Below, piece by piece: positions 1-8,901 of a DNA stretch of 64,000 nucleotides. The notes beneath the pieces are model-generated. The model was given only the letters and a program-made list of their open reading frames with translations. It had not been told where the DNA came from and ran no database searches. The translations under genes and the position numbers were made by a program. Origin of the DNA: Candidatus Scybalocola faecigallinarum (GTDB lineage: Bacteria; Bacillota; Clostridia; Lachnospirales; Lachnospiraceae); contig DVIT01000007.1 of the NCBI GenBank assembly GCA_018711005.1, positions 1-64,000 of the forward strand, given 5' to 3'. The stretch's first letter is position 1; every line of letters begins with the position of its first letter.

Positions 1-2
1 AA

Positions 3-143
3 CTGCTGGTCCATACCAGCGCCACCATTGAGGAAATCGCCCGGACCTGCGGGTACGGCAGCAGCACCGGCTTTATACGGGCCTTCCGCCAAAAATACCA
101 GATAACGCCCCTGCGCTTCCGCCAGGAAAAATGGTCCGGGTAA
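3..143 (+). CDS. AraC-family regulator, C-terminal end only
   Basis: An open frame enters from the left edge and stops at TAA 141-143, giving 46 residues. It reads as the second helix-turn-helix of an AraC/XylS DNA-binding domain: TIEEIARTCGYGSSTGF, then IRAFRQKYQITPLRFR, the usual recognition helix and closing P-x-x-F/Y-R. The sensor domain lies outside the window, so the ligand cannot be named. The next gene on the same strand starts 257 bases later, behind its own hairpin and a possible extended -10, so the two are probably not one operon. The family call is secure; the role is not. Confidence 0.85.
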   Translation: MLVHTSATIEEIARTCGYGSSTGFIRAFRQKYQITPLRFRQEKWSG

Positions 144-400
144 ATTTTTTCCGTTCATAGCCTGTGACGTCCCTTTAGGGCATCGGCCCTGACAGATGTT
201 CCTTTAAATCGCCTTAGAGCTTTCGATGATCTTAGAGGTTTAAATTATCTTAAGATTTTTATGCTTTTTTTCAGGAACAGTGAGAATAATTTGTGATAAA
301 ATGGTTAGATGATGCCAGAGTCCAAGCCCTGGCATGATATGACCAGAAATCCGGCCCTGTCTTTTTATTTAGACCGGCCCCAAATGAAAGGAAGGTTTTT

Positions 401-1519
401 ATGGGCGACTATCCGGTAGTCATCCTTCAGGCTTTTATACTTTTTCCTATTGTTGCCTTTTTATTTACATTGCCTTATGTGGTTTTTAATTATCATAAAT
501 ACGGATCTGTTTTAAGTCTGCGCATTATTATCGTTTATTCATTTATCCTTTATTTAATGTGCATTTATTTTCTGGTGATCCTGCCTCTGCCTTCCATCGC
601 CGAAGTTTCCGCCATGACCGGAGCCCGGATGCAGCTGGTTCCCTTTAAATTTGTGGGAGATATTCTGAGACGGGCCCACATCGTCCTGTCCCAGCCCCGG
701 ACCTATACAGGGATCTTTAACCCGGCATTTTTCCAGTTTTTATTTAATGTGATCATGACCGTGCCTTTTGGGATTTACTTAAGGTATTACTTTAAATGCC
801 GTTTTCTTAAAACACTGATCCTGTCTTTTTGCCTGTCCCTGTTTTTTGAGCTGACCCAGCTTTCGGGACTTTACTTTATTTATCCAAGAAGCTACCGGCT
901 TTTTGACGTAGACGATCTTCTGGCAAATACCTTAGGGGGTGTTTTGGGCTACGCCATTATTTCGCCATTTTTAAAAATACTGCCCTCCCGGGAGCGGATC
1001 GACAAGGTCAGCTTCCACCGGGGCCGGCAGGTTTCCCTGACCCGGCGCCTGGTTTCCGCCATGTTTGACCTGATCGTTGTCGCTGCCTTAGGCGGGTTGG
1101 CCTTTGCTGCTTTAAGGCGTTTTCACCTGGACATCCCTCACTTTGAGGCAATGGTCCTGTTCCTTTATTTTTCCCTGGTACCTATGGTATTTAAGGGCCG
1201 GACTTTTGGAAAATTCATTACCAAAACCCGGATCGCATCCTTTAAAAATGTCCGTACCCGGTGGTATCAGTATCCTTTAAGAGCCGGAAGCTTTCTGCTG
1301 GTCATGTATGTGATTCCATGGCTGTTCTACCGGATTCTTATCCCATGGCTTGACAGACGGTCCGCAGCTGCCGCCGGGCTGGCCCTCCTCAGCCTTATGG
1401 TTTCCGGCATTTACTTTTTCTATTTATTTTTTGCCGCCATTATGGCCGTCCTTCATAAACGGCTTTTTTATGAAAAAATATCCGGCACTCACATTGTCAG
1501 TACCATTGCAAAATTGTAA
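401..1519 (+). CDS. VanZ-RDD fusion membrane protein
   Basis: A 372-residue integral membrane protein. Residues 1-205 look like a VanZ domain: several hydrophobic helices with the charged segment LPLPS...QLVPF and the conserved FDVDDLLANTLGGVLGY near residues 168-184. Residues about 215-350 look like an RDD domain, with SLTRRLVSAMFDLIVV, a F-K-G-R-T-F-G-K turn near 265 and further helices. VanZ proteins are linked to low-level teicoplanin resistance and envelope stress; RDD proteins have been linked to ion or solute transport. What the fusion does is not known to me. The start follows AAAGGAAGG seven bases upstream. It is monocistronic and converges on a minus-strand GH43 gene, with a shared hairpin between them. 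Confidence 0.85.
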   Translation: MGDYPVVILQAFILFPIVAFLFTLPYVVFNYHKYGSVLSLRIIIVYSFILYLMCIYFLVILPLPSIAEVSAMTGARMQLVPFKFVGDILRRAHIVLSQPRTYTGIFNPAFFQFLFNVIMTVPFGIYLRYYFKCRFLKTLILSFCLSLFFELTQLSGLYFIYPRSYRLFDVDDLLANTLGGVLGYAIISPFLKILPSRERIDKVSFHRGRQVSLTRRLVSAMFDLIVVAALGGLAFAALRRFHLDIPHFEAMVLFLYFSLVPMVFKGRTFGKFITKTRIASFKNVRTRWYQYPLRAGSFLLVMYVIPWLFYRILIPWLDRRSAAAAGLALLSLMVSGIYFFYLFFAAIMAVLHKRLFYEKISGTHIVSTIAKL

Positions 1520-1543
1520 ACATGTGCCTGCAAGGTCCAAAAA

Positions 1544-1587
1544 TGCGGCGCTGCATTTCCCGAAATCTCAGGAAATACAGCGCCGCA
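1544..1587 (-). terminator. Hairpin between convergent VanZ and GH43 genes
   Basis: A 17-bp stem with one mismatch (TGCGGCGCTGCATTTCC at 1544-1560 with 1571-1587) and a 10-base loop. On the minus strand it is followed by a T5 run, so it best fits a Rho-independent terminator for the GH43 gene; it may also slow transcription from the VanZ gene. Confidence 0.75.
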
Positions 1588-1597
1588 GGTCATTTCA

Positions 1598-2476
1598 TTA
1601 TTCAAGCTCTAATCCGTCCCCGGCTTCCTTTAACCGGTAAAAATGGGGACGTTCTTTGTAAAAATCATTGGGATAATGGAGCACATACCGTGCCTCTCCA
1701 TGAAGATCCGTAAACATCATGCCGTGGCCGCCATTTTCCGGAAACAGTGGTTTTTCCAGATGGCGCCAGGGGCCTTTAATATCCCCGCTGTCAGAAACAG
1801 CCATACCTACACTGTAGCCGTGATCTCCCCAGCTGGACCATATAACGATCAGACGGTGATCACCGGTTGTGTAAACCGTAGGCCCATCGGTGAAATATAC
1901 ATCCCCGTCCATATGAAACTCCTCTTTGGCAAATGGCACCGGCTTGGTCCATGGGGCATCCTTGGCAGAAAACAGCACGGCCGGGTCGCCCACAGCCCGG
2001 GTCAGGTCACGGGACAGCTCTATCATGCACATGTCTCCGTCCGGCACATCCTCAAAGGAATGGGAAAAGATCAAGTACGGCGTCCCCTGGGAATCCATAT
2101 ATACAGTTCCGTCAATGCAGGTCCAGTCTTTTGGTGTGACCACATCCTCCGTCAGCGGCACAAAAGGCCCTTCCGGCTGATATGCCTTTAAGATTTGGAT
2201 GCCTTTGCGGCTGCCATTTCCAAAGGTAGTGATCAGATAAAAGCTTCCTGCATAAAAAATACATTCCGGCGCCCAGAAATTCTGATCAGCCCAGAAGCCT
2301 TCCGGCCGCTTAAAAATTTCCACAGGGCCGCTCCATTCTTCAAGGTCCTCACTTACATACACATCAAATCCGTCCGCCTTGCCCCAGCAGGTGGCTGCCC
2401 GGGTGCCGTACATGTAATACTTATTGTCGTGGACAAGAACGTATGGGTCGCGGATGTTGATTTCTTCTTTTTTCAT
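1598..2476 (-). CDS. GH43 family glycosidase (arabinosidase/xylosidase type)
   Basis: A 292-residue single-domain five-bladed beta-propeller glycosidase without a signal peptide, so probably cytoplasmic. The N-terminal NIRDPYVLV supplies the catalytic base Asp (residue 9), and WTCIDGTVYMD near 118-128 supplies the pKa-modulating Asp. Where most GH43 enzymes have a Glu as general acid in an E-G-P or E-A-P motif, this one reads YFTDGPTVY. From memory, T-D-G-P occurs in a GH43 subgroup, so this may be a subgroup trait rather than a defect. The likely substrate is an arabino- or xylo-oligosaccharide. The gene is followed by a terminator and separated by 15 bases from the zinc-ribbon gene upstream, so the two may be cotranscribed. 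Confidence 0.85.
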   Translation of the reverse strand: MKKEEINIRDPYVLVHDNKYYMYGTRAATCWGKADGFDVYVSEDLEEWSGPVEIFKRPEGFWADQNFWAPECIFYAGSFYLITTFGNGSRKGIQILKAYQPEGPFVPLTEDVVTPKDWTCIDGTVYMDSQGTPYLIFSHSFEDVPDGDMCMIELSRDLTRAVGDPAVLFSAKDAPWTKPVPFAKEEFHMDGDVYFTDGPTVYTTGDHRLIVIWSSWGDHGYSVGMAVSDSGDIKGPWRHLEKPLFPENGGHGMMFTDLHGEARYVLHYPNDFYKERPHFYRLKEAGDGLELE

Positions 2477-2491
2477 TCAGTCCTTCTCCTT

Positions 2492-3442
2492 TTACATCGT
2501 CCCGATCTTAAACATCCGGCTCTTTTCCTTCTGGCCTCTGATCATACTCATGGCACATGGCACAGCGCCAATCACGGCAAATATGTATACAAGGGCCAGA
2601 TTTCCCCAATAAGATGAAGCGACGATGGAACCATCGGCCAGCAGCAGAGGGATCAGCCGGAAGGAATACATAAGATCATATCCAAGCTCCCGCATGATCA
2701 CAATGGCCCAGTCGATCTGGTCCCCTACAAAAGTCATGACCACCATGAGAACTGCACTGATCACGATTCCTTTAACCGAAATCTTCCCGCCCAGAAGCTC
2801 ATAGCCTTTCAGTGTACAAATCGCCATGACAAGGCCGGAAACTGCGGCTACATAGCCCAGCTGCCCGACAAGGACAATACACAGCACACCGATGAGGGAG
2901 CCTACCAGAGCGCCTACGATGCCGGCTGCCACATTTTCCTTTTTCTCCTTTTGCTTCTGGCTGGAAAGCTGCATGTCCTGGGACACCCTTGCCGCACAGG
3001 AAGGGCATAAATGCATCAGGCTGCTTCCCACATAATACGGCTCTGTATCGATTTCCTGTCCGCAGAACTGGCATACTTTTGTATAACCGTTAGCCATAAG
3101 AAATCCTATGAGCGCATCCAGGGACTGGTTAAAGTTTTCGCACAGCTTGTCCACATTATTGTTGGCTGCCAGGTGCATGGCAACAATATTTCCTTCATTT
3201 TTTACATTTTGCACCGGCTTATGTTCTTTGGAAAATGCTTTCCATGCATCCTTGTCCAGGGCGCCGCCTACACGGGCCGCAGACAGCGACACGGTAAGCA
3301 GATAGGGATACCGGGCATCTGCCGCATAAACAAGCACCGGAAAACCGCTGCGCTGGCCATATATAATGCCATTTTTCTCATCGAGCCTCAGCTGTGAACG
3401 CTGTGCCAACGTGGTGTAATTGTTTAAAACAGTCTTATTCAT
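2492..3442 (-). CDS. Zinc-ribbon membrane protein of unknown function
   Basis: I do not recognise this as a named family. The start is the second of two adjacent ATGs (3440-3442), six bases after AGGAGG; the longer open frame upstream lacks a ribosome-binding site. The protein is 316 residues. Residues 1-120 are soluble, with a mixed alpha/beta look. A four-cysteine zinc ribbon follows, CQFCG then CPSC about 25 residues later. The C-terminal half has about four hydrophobic helices, including VAAGIVGALVGSLIGVL. It ends RMFKIGTM. A basal stress or scaffold role is possible, but nothing in the neighbourhood shows it. Confidence 0.6.
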   Translation of the reverse strand: MNKTVLNNYTTLAQRSQLRLDEKNGIIYGQRSGFPVLVYAADARYPYLLTVSLSAARVGGALDKDAWKAFSKEHKPVQNVKNEGNIVAMHLAANNNVDKLCENFNQSLDALIGFLMANGYTKVCQFCGQEIDTEPYYVGSSLMHLCPSCAARVSQDMQLSSQKQKEKKENVAAGIVGALVGSLIGVLCIVLVGQLGYVAAVSGLVMAICTLKGYELLGGKISVKGIVISAVLMVVMTFVGDQIDWAIVIMRELGYDLMYSFRLIPLLLADGSIVASSYWGNLALVYIFAVIGAVPCAMSMIRGQKEKSRMFKIGTM

Positions 3443-3676
3443 CATACTCCTCCTTCTCGGATGATCATTTTTCCAGCCGCTGCACCCCAGGTCGTTCCCT
3501 GCCGTACTAATGAGAGGATGCAGCAGCTGCCTTATGGCTATTATAGCATGGCAGCGCCAAGATGTGGGAAATTTTGCAAAAAAGTATAGAATTTGACAGA
3601 CAGGTAGGATATAATGTTTTCCGTTATTATTATACGTCTGTTCCAAAGATCCGGAACAGGGAAAGGAACTTTTGCA

Positions 3677-4876
3677 ATGACATCTTTATTGCTTGTAATC
3701 ATCTATCTTGCATTTATCAGTCTTGGGCTTCCGGACTCGCTGCTTGGTTCAGCCTGGCCGGTCATGTATACGGAGCTGGGAGCTTCCGTCTCGTGGGCCG
3801 GAGGGCTTTCCATGATCATTTCCGCAGGCACTATTATTTCCAGCCTGTCCAGCGACCGTCTGACCCGGAAGTTTGGCACCGGAAAGGTCACTGCCGTCAG
3901 TGTCGCCATGACTGCCATCGCTCTTATTGGCTTTTCCACAAGCCACTCCTTCTGGATTTTATGCCTGTGGGCCATTCCTTACGGTCTGGGCGCCGGAAGT
4001 GTTGACGCTGCCCTGAACAACTTTGTAGCCCTCCACTACCCGGCCAGGCATATGAGCTGGCTCCACTGTATGTGGGGCGTCGGGGCCAGCGTGGGCCCGG
4101 TGATCATGGGCTGGGCTATTACCACAGGCCTTCGGTGGAATGGCGGATACATGATCATTGCCGTCCTGCAGATGGCATTAACGGCAGTGCTGATCTTTAC
4201 CCTTCCATTGTGGAAACAGGCTAAAAGCCCTTATGAAAACATGAAGCCTGTATCCCAGGCCAGTGAAAACCCGGATGCAAAGCCGGCTCCAGATAAGCCC
4301 CTCAGCCTGGGCCAGATTTTAAAGCGCCGGGGCATCAAGGAAGTTCTTATCTGCTTTTGCTGCTACAGCGCCCTGGAATCCACAACAGGACTGTGGGCTG
4401 CCAGCTACTGCACCCTTTGGCGGGGGATTTCCGCGGAAACCGCAGCCCGGTGGGCCAGCCTTTTTTACCTGGGCATTACCATTGGCCGCTTTATCTGCGG
4501 ATTTATTACCATGAAGGTGAATGACCGGAACATGATCCGGCTCGGTCAGATCGTCGCCGCTGTTGGCATCGTATGCGTATTTTTACCGGGCAGCGACGGC
4601 CTGCTTTTGGCCGGGCTGATCCTTATCGGCTGCGGCTGTGCACCTATTTATCCCTCCATTATCCACGAAACACCCATTAATTTCGGACCTGAACTGAGCC
4701 AGGCCATTATCGGCATACAAATGGCATTTGCCTATACCGGCTCCTGCCTTATGCCGCCCCTGTTTGGCCTGATCGCCCAGTACATATCCATTTCCCTTTT
4801 CCCGGTATTTCTTGTGGTCTTTCTGGTCCTTATGGTTATTATGGCAGAACGGCTGCATATGCGCGTCCGCTCCTGA
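3677..4876 (+). CDS. MFS transporter (sugar/fucose-permease-like)
   Basis: A 399-residue major facilitator with about 12 hydrophobic segments and a central cytoplasmic linker rich in Pro, Lys and Ala (near SENPDAKPAPDKP). The start MTSLLLVIIYLAFISLG is preceded by GGAAAGGAA at a spacing of eight; the longer open frame upstream has no ribosome-binding site. SLGLPDSLLGSAWP at the N-terminus and SSDRLTRKFGTGKV after helix 2 resemble the FucP/YfkF-like group. It probably moves a sugar or small metabolite by proton symport, but the substrate cannot be read from sequence. It is monocistronic and ends before a bidirectional hairpin shared with aspS. Confidence 0.8.
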   Translation: MTSLLLVIIYLAFISLGLPDSLLGSAWPVMYTELGASVSWAGGLSMIISAGTIISSLSSDRLTRKFGTGKVTAVSVAMTAIALIGFSTSHSFWILCLWAIPYGLGAGSVDAALNNFVALHYPARHMSWLHCMWGVGASVGPVIMGWAITTGLRWNGGYMIIAVLQMALTAVLIFTLPLWKQAKSPYENMKPVSQASENPDAKPAPDKPLSLGQILKRRGIKEVLICFCCYSALESTTGLWAASYCTLWRGISAETAARWASLFYLGITIGRFICGFITMKVNDRNMIRLGQIVAAVGIVCVFLPGSDGLLLAGLILIGCGCAPIYPSIIHETPINFGPELSQAIIGIQMAFAYTGSCLMPPLFGLIAQYISISLFPVFLVVFLVLMVIMAERLHMRVRS

Positions 4877-4919
4877 AAAAGGGTATGAGGGGGCAGGGGT
4901 AAGCTGACTGGTTTTCCAA

Positions 4920-4981
4920 CTTTGCACGGTAACTTCGGCTGAAATTCGCATTTTGTATGATTTGGCCGTAGAATTTTCCCT
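4920..4981. repeat. Dispersed intergenic repeat, copy A
   Basis: This 60-base stretch (CGGCTGAAATTCGCATTTTG at 4936-4955, then GGCCGTAGAATTTTCC) closely matches the sequence at 32213-32272. Both copies lie between genes. The function is unknown. It could be a small mobile repeat or a conserved 3' region. Confidence 0.6.
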
Positions 4982-4990
4982 TTTACAGCA

Positions 4991-5026
4991 TCAGGGGCTG
5001 TGTGCCATTTGACACACAGCCCCTGA
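4991..5026. terminator. Bidirectional hairpin between MFS gene and aspS
   Basis: A perfect 14-bp stem, TCAGGGGCTGTGTG with 5013-5026, and an 8-base loop. It sits between the convergent MFS gene and aspS, so it can end both transcripts, although neither side has a long T run. Confidence 0.75.
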
Positions 5027-5060
5027 TATTTAAAACACTTATTCTATGATCGAATTTTTA

Positions 5061-6830
5061 TTATTCTTCTTCCTTATCTTCCACTTTGATCTGAATATGC
5101 ACATCATCCAGCTGCTTCTGATCGACAAACGCAGGCGCATTCATCATAACGTCCATGGCATTCTTGTTCATCGGGAACGGAATGATCTCACGGATGCTGT
5201 CCTCACCGGTAATGAGCATGATCATACGGTCTACACCAGGTGCAATACCTGCATGTGGCGGTGCGCCGTAGCAGAAGGCGTTGTACATAGCCGGGAATTT
5301 AGCCTTTACATCTTCCTCGCCCAGACCGATCAGGTTAAATGCTTTCACCATGATCTCAGGATCATGATTACGGACAGCGCCGGAGGACAGCTCTACGCCG
5401 TTGCACACCAGGTCGTACTGGTAAGCCAGGATCGTCAGCGGATCCTGCTCATTTAAAGCTTTCAGGCCGCCCTGCGGCATGGAAAACGGATTATGGCAGA
5501 ACTCCAGCTCGCCGGATTCCTCGCCGATCTCATACATTGGGAAGTCCACGATCCAGCAGAACTCATAGCAGTCCTTACGCATATGGGCCTCGCAGTTGGC
5601 ACCTAAAAGATTACGCAGCACGCCGGCAGTCTTTTGAGCCTTTAACTTTGGTCCGGCAGTAAGACCGATAAAATCTCCCGGCTTTAAGCCAAGAGCTTCA
5701 ACGACCTGATCCTTAATATTTACAAGGAACTTGCTGATGCCGCCCACCAGCTCGCCTTTATCGTCCAGCTTGAACCAGTAAGCTTTATTTCCTGTCTGAA
5801 CCTCTACATCATTGCAGATCTTATCAATGACTTTGCGGGTTGCCCCAAACTGATCCACAACAATAGCTTTAACAACATTGCCTTCAAACGGTCCGAAGCC
5901 GCAGCCGGACAGAACTTCTGTGGCATCCTGAAGCACCAGGTCAATGCGCAGATCCGGCTTGTCTGAACCATACTTATCCATGGCTTCCAGGAATGGGATC
6001 CGTGTAAACGGAGCCTTGGAGGCAGCCTTATAAATACCGTACTTTTCAAATACCGGAGGAAGCACCTGTTCAATAATATTAAACACATCCTCCTGTGTGG
6101 CAAAGGCCATTTCCATATCTAACTGATAAAATTCGCCGGGTGAACGGTCGGCACGGGCGTCCTCATCTCTGAAGCATGGAGCGATCTGGAAATACCGGTC
6201 AAAACCGGAAGCCATTAAGATCTGCTTAAACTGCTGAGGTGCCTGGGGCAGAGCGTAAAACTTGCCCGGATGTACTCTGGAAGGCACAAGGTAGTCTCTG
6301 GCTCCTTCCGGAGAAGAACATGTTAAAATAGGCGTTGTGATCTCAAGGAAATCCAGATCCATCATCCGCTGGCGCAGCTCAGCTACGATCTTGCTTCTTA
6401 AAACGATCTTATCCTTTACAGAAGGATTTCTCAGATCCAGATAGCGGTATTTCAGACGGATATTTTCATCTGCATCTGTAGAATGATTGATCTCAAAAGG
6501 CAGGGCATTATAACGGCAGTTGCCCAGCACTTCGATCTTCTCCGGCACGACTTCGATCTCACCGGTAGGCAGCTTTTTGTTCTTGCTGGAACGCTCCCGC
6601 ACAATACCTTCCACACTCAGTGTGGATTCATTATTGACGCCATCCAGCGCCTGCATCATTTCTTCTGTTTCAATAACAATCTGGGTTGTTCCATAAAAAT
6701 CCCGAAGGATAAGGAACCCGAGGTTTTTGGAAACCTTTCTCAGGTTTTCATACCATCCCACTAAAGTAACCTTTTCACCGATATTTTCGGCCCGAAGCTG
6801 GTTACATGTATGGGTCCTGGACTGTATCAT
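5061..6830 (-). CDS. aspS: Aspartyl-tRNA synthetase
   Basis: A class II synthetase of 589 residues, the usual bacterial AspRS length, that charges tRNA-Asp in the cytosol. The order is an N-terminal OB-fold anticodon-binding domain (RTHTCNQLRAENIGEKVTLVGW), motif 2 (FRDEDARADRSPGEFYQLD), the bacterial GAD insertion domain near residues 300-410, and motif 3 (GAPPHAGIAPGVDRM) near the end. The start is the ATG at 6828-6830 after AAAAAGGAAG; an upstream in-frame ATG gives nine extra residues with no good ribosome-binding site. It appears monocistronic. The 60 bases upstream abut a truncated acetyltransferase gene, so its promoter region may have been rearranged. No T-box leader is visible. Confidence 0.97.
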   Translation of the reverse strand: MIQSRTHTCNQLRAENIGEKVTLVGWYENLRKVSKNLGFLILRDFYGTTQIVIETEEMMQALDGVNNESTLSVEGIVRERSSKNKKLPTGEIEVVPEKIEVLGNCRYNALPFEINHSTDADENIRLKYRYLDLRNPSVKDKIVLRSKIVAELRQRMMDLDFLEITTPILTCSSPEGARDYLVPSRVHPGKFYALPQAPQQFKQILMASGFDRYFQIAPCFRDEDARADRSPGEFYQLDMEMAFATQEDVFNIIEQVLPPVFEKYGIYKAASKAPFTRIPFLEAMDKYGSDKPDLRIDLVLQDATEVLSGCGFGPFEGNVVKAIVVDQFGATRKVIDKICNDVEVQTGNKAYWFKLDDKGELVGGISKFLVNIKDQVVEALGLKPGDFIGLTAGPKLKAQKTAGVLRNLLGANCEAHMRKDCYEFCWIVDFPMYEIGEESGELEFCHNPFSMPQGGLKALNEQDPLTILAYQYDLVCNGVELSSGAVRNHDPEIMVKAFNLIGLGEEDVKAKFPAMYNAFCYGAPPHAGIAPGVDRMIMLITGEDSIREIIPFPMNKNAMDVMMNAPAFVDQKQLDDVHIQIKVEDKEEE

Positions 6831-6915
6831 ATATTCCACTTCCTTTTTTCTTGACATATCTTCGGTAAGTATAGCATATCCATTGGGGTAGAATCAAGAG
6901 AAAGCAGATTAAACA

Positions 6916-7236
6916 TCAGCATTCCTCCGCCCCAATGGTGACTTCCCCATCATCCTGTACCGTAAAGTTAAAATTAGCAAAAACATTCTTTCCAATTTTC
7001 GTATGCTTCCCATAATGGAAGGCAATAGGCCCCTGAATCCGCACACCGTCTCCCATTTCACCCAGAATTTCTCTGAGAATAGCTTCCCGCTTTTCAAATT
7101 CATCCTCATACGTCATGTTATAATCAACATTCAAATTGTGGGTTCTGCGTTTAAGAGCCACCAGCTCCGGGTCTGAAGGACAAAATAAAATCCCCGATTT
7201 AATCTTTTCTTCTTCCTGTGTTAAATTTCTTTCCAT
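6916..7236 (-). pseudogene. Truncated maltose/galactoside-type O-acetyltransferase
   Basis: The frame starts well (MERNLTQEEEKIKSG, an N-terminal Mac domain with FCPSDPELVALKRRTHNLN) and enters the left-handed beta-helix (GPIAFHYGKHTKIGKNVFANFNFT). It stops at DDGEVTIGAEEC after 106 residues, where full-length enzymes run to about 185-200. The hexapeptide repeats that carry the catalytic His and the acetyl-CoA site are gone. The break lies about 85 bases upstream of the aspS start, so a deletion probably joined the middle of this gene to the aspS leader. It is almost certainly inactive. A possible SigA -35 (TTGACA, revcomp 7307-7312) remains upstream. Confidence 0.85.
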
Positions 7237-7337
7237 TTGCTCAATCCTCCATAAGCAACGTCCGTTTTTTAGTTTCTCCCTGACACTTTATCACAAAGAA
7301 AACCTGTGTCAAGGCCTATGCCCTTAAAATCTTTCTA

Positions 7338-7368
7338 TTGACATAGACCCGGCTCTAAGTTCTATAAT
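7338..7368 (+). promoter_or_regulatory. SigA-type promoter of the DUF362 gene
   Basis: TTGACA at 7338-7343 and TATAAT at 7363-7368, both perfect hexamers, with a spacer of 19 (18 if CTATAA is used). The start codon of the DUF362 gene is about 80 bases downstream. Confidence 0.6.
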
Positions 7369-7448
7369 AAATCTATAACCGCCCTTTTTATCTGGCGCAA
7401 AAGGGCGGCATGGATCATGAATCGATCAACATAAAGGAGGAATTTAAT

Positions 7449-8450
7449 ATGTGTGATCACAAACCAGCACCCGGAACCGGCGGGGATCATTATATTCCTT
7501 ATGAAAAACGTTCCGGCGAAGAATCTGTTGTCTATTTTACAAGAGATCTTTCGGCTCAGGGCCTTAAAAAGATCTATGAACGGATCAACGGCAGCATGAC
7601 CGGAAAGGTTGGCATCAAGCTCCACACCGGAGAGGCCCACGGCCCCAATATTATTCCGAGGCCATGGGTGGAAGCGCTGATCAAAAGCGATCTTCCTGAT
7701 GCTTCCATTGTGGAAACCAACAGCTATTATGAAGGGGACCGGTACACTACAGCCCAGCACCGTGAGACGTTAAAGATCAACGGCTGGACCTTCTGTCCGG
7801 TAGATATTATGGATGAGGACGGCACTGTGGTTTTCCCGGTCAACGGCGGAAAATGGTTTACCGAAATGCACATGGGCGGCCATTTGACCAACTATGATTC
7901 CCTTTTTGTACTGACCCATTTTAAGGGCCACTCCAAAGGCGGCTTCGGCGGCTCCAATAAAAACATCGGTATCGGCTGCGCAGACGGCCGGATCGGCAAG
8001 GCTATGATCCACACCACACCAGGCTCCGATGATATGTGGGATATTTCCAACGAAGAATTTATGGAGCGTATGACAGAATCTGCCAAAGCTGTAGTGGATC
8101 ATTTCGGACAGCACATTACCTTTGTCAATGTACTGCGCAACATGTCCGTTTCCTGTGACTGTGAAGGTGTTGCCGCAGAACCTGTAGTAACGCCCAACAT
8201 CGGCATCCTGGCTTCCACAGATATTCTTGCCATTGACCAGGCTTCCGTGGATCTTGTGTATGCCCTTAAAGAAAGCGACCGCCACGCCCTGGTGGAACGT
8301 ATGGAGTCCCGCCACGGCCTGCGCCAGCTTACCTACATGAAGGAGCTGGGCATGGGCAATGACAGGTACCGTCTTGTGGACATTGACCACGACGATACCC
8401 AAATCTCCCTGGCTGACGCCGTAAAGGATGTTGTTCCTTTTAAAGGATAA
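7449..8450 (+). CDS. DUF362 family protein
   Basis: A 333-residue protein of the DUF362 group (once called Fe-S centre proteins). The start MCDHKPAPGTGG follows AAAGGAGGAA; an upstream in-frame ATG lacks a ribosome-binding site. Typical segments are VGIKLHTGEAHGPNII near residue 53, THFKGHSKGGFGGSNKN near 155 and IGIGCADGRIGK. This version has no clear 4Fe-4S CxxCxxC ferredoxin tail, although the related family often does. The biochemical role is not established for the family. It is a single-gene unit between a good promoter and a strong terminator. Confidence 0.85.
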   Translation: MCDHKPAPGTGGDHYIPYEKRSGEESVVYFTRDLSAQGLKKIYERINGSMTGKVGIKLHTGEAHGPNIIPRPWVEALIKSDLPDASIVETNSYYEGDRYTTAQHRETLKINGWTFCPVDIMDEDGTVVFPVNGGKWFTEMHMGGHLTNYDSLFVLTHFKGHSKGGFGGSNKNIGIGCADGRIGKAMIHTTPGSDDMWDISNEEFMERMTESAKAVVDHFGQHITFVNVLRNMSVSCDCEGVAAEPVVTPNIGILASTDILAIDQASVDLVYALKESDRHALVERMESRHGLRQLTYMKELGMGNDRYRLVDIDHDDTQISLADAVKDVVPFKG

Positions 8451-8455
8451 TAAAG

Positions 8456-8509
8456 AGAGACCCTCCGTGAAAGCCGCATTAAAAGCGGCGATCATAGGGG
8501 AGGGTCTCT
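8456..8509 (+). terminator. Strong terminator after DUF362 gene
   Basis: The 11-bp stem AGAGACCCTCC (8456-8466) with 8499-8509 encloses a second small hairpin (GCCGC/GCGGC), and TTTTATTTTATT follows directly. It also marks the end of the ABC fragment on the other strand. Confidence 0.85.
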
Positions 8510-8515
8510 TTTATT

Positions 8516-8823
8516 TTATTCCAGCTCAAAGGCTCCGGTGTACAGCCGGTAATATACGCCTTTATCATCAATAAGCTTGTCGTGGCTGCCCCGTTCGATA
8601 ATGCGGCCCTGCTCAAGAACCATGATGGCGTCGGAGTTGCGCACTGTAGACAGCCGGTGGGCAATAACAAAGACCGTGCGGCCTGTCATCAGATTGTCCA
8701 TGCCCTTCTGTACCAAAGCTTCAGTACGGGTATCAATGGAGGAAGTTGCTTCATCCAGAACCATAACCGGAGGATCTGCCACTGCGGCACGGGCAATGGA
8801 GATCAGCTGACGCTGGCCCGGGG
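8516..8823 (-). pseudogene. C-terminal remnant of an ABC exporter ATPase
   Basis: About 100 residues of the last part of an ABC ATPase survive: [11 protein letters not shown] after the signature, Walker [13 protein letters not shown], the H-loop [11 protein letters not shown] and a normal C-terminus ending FELE. The whole membrane domain, Walker A and most of the signature are missing. The first residues of the open frame ([12 protein letters not shown]) are not ABC sequence, so the break is near 8823. There the frame runs into the leader of the divergent LysR gene. It is a deletion remnant and cannot hydrolyse ATP. It resembles the second exporter subunit at 34833-36665 but is too divergent to be a recent copy. 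Confidence 0.88.
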
Positions 8824-8901
8824 CCTTTGGGCCGCTGCAAAACCATTGGTTTTCTGACATCACGGATTAAAGTGTAGCACACAATTTCAGGAGGAACCGT
8901 T

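Noticed and set aside
3593-3615. TTGACA and TATAAT before the MFS gene
   Set aside because: The hexamers are only 11 bases apart, too close to be used together; TATAAT may still serve with a weak -35.
8516-8823. Complete small ABC ATPase
   Set aside because: It lacks Walker A, most of the signature and all membrane helices, so it is a remnant.
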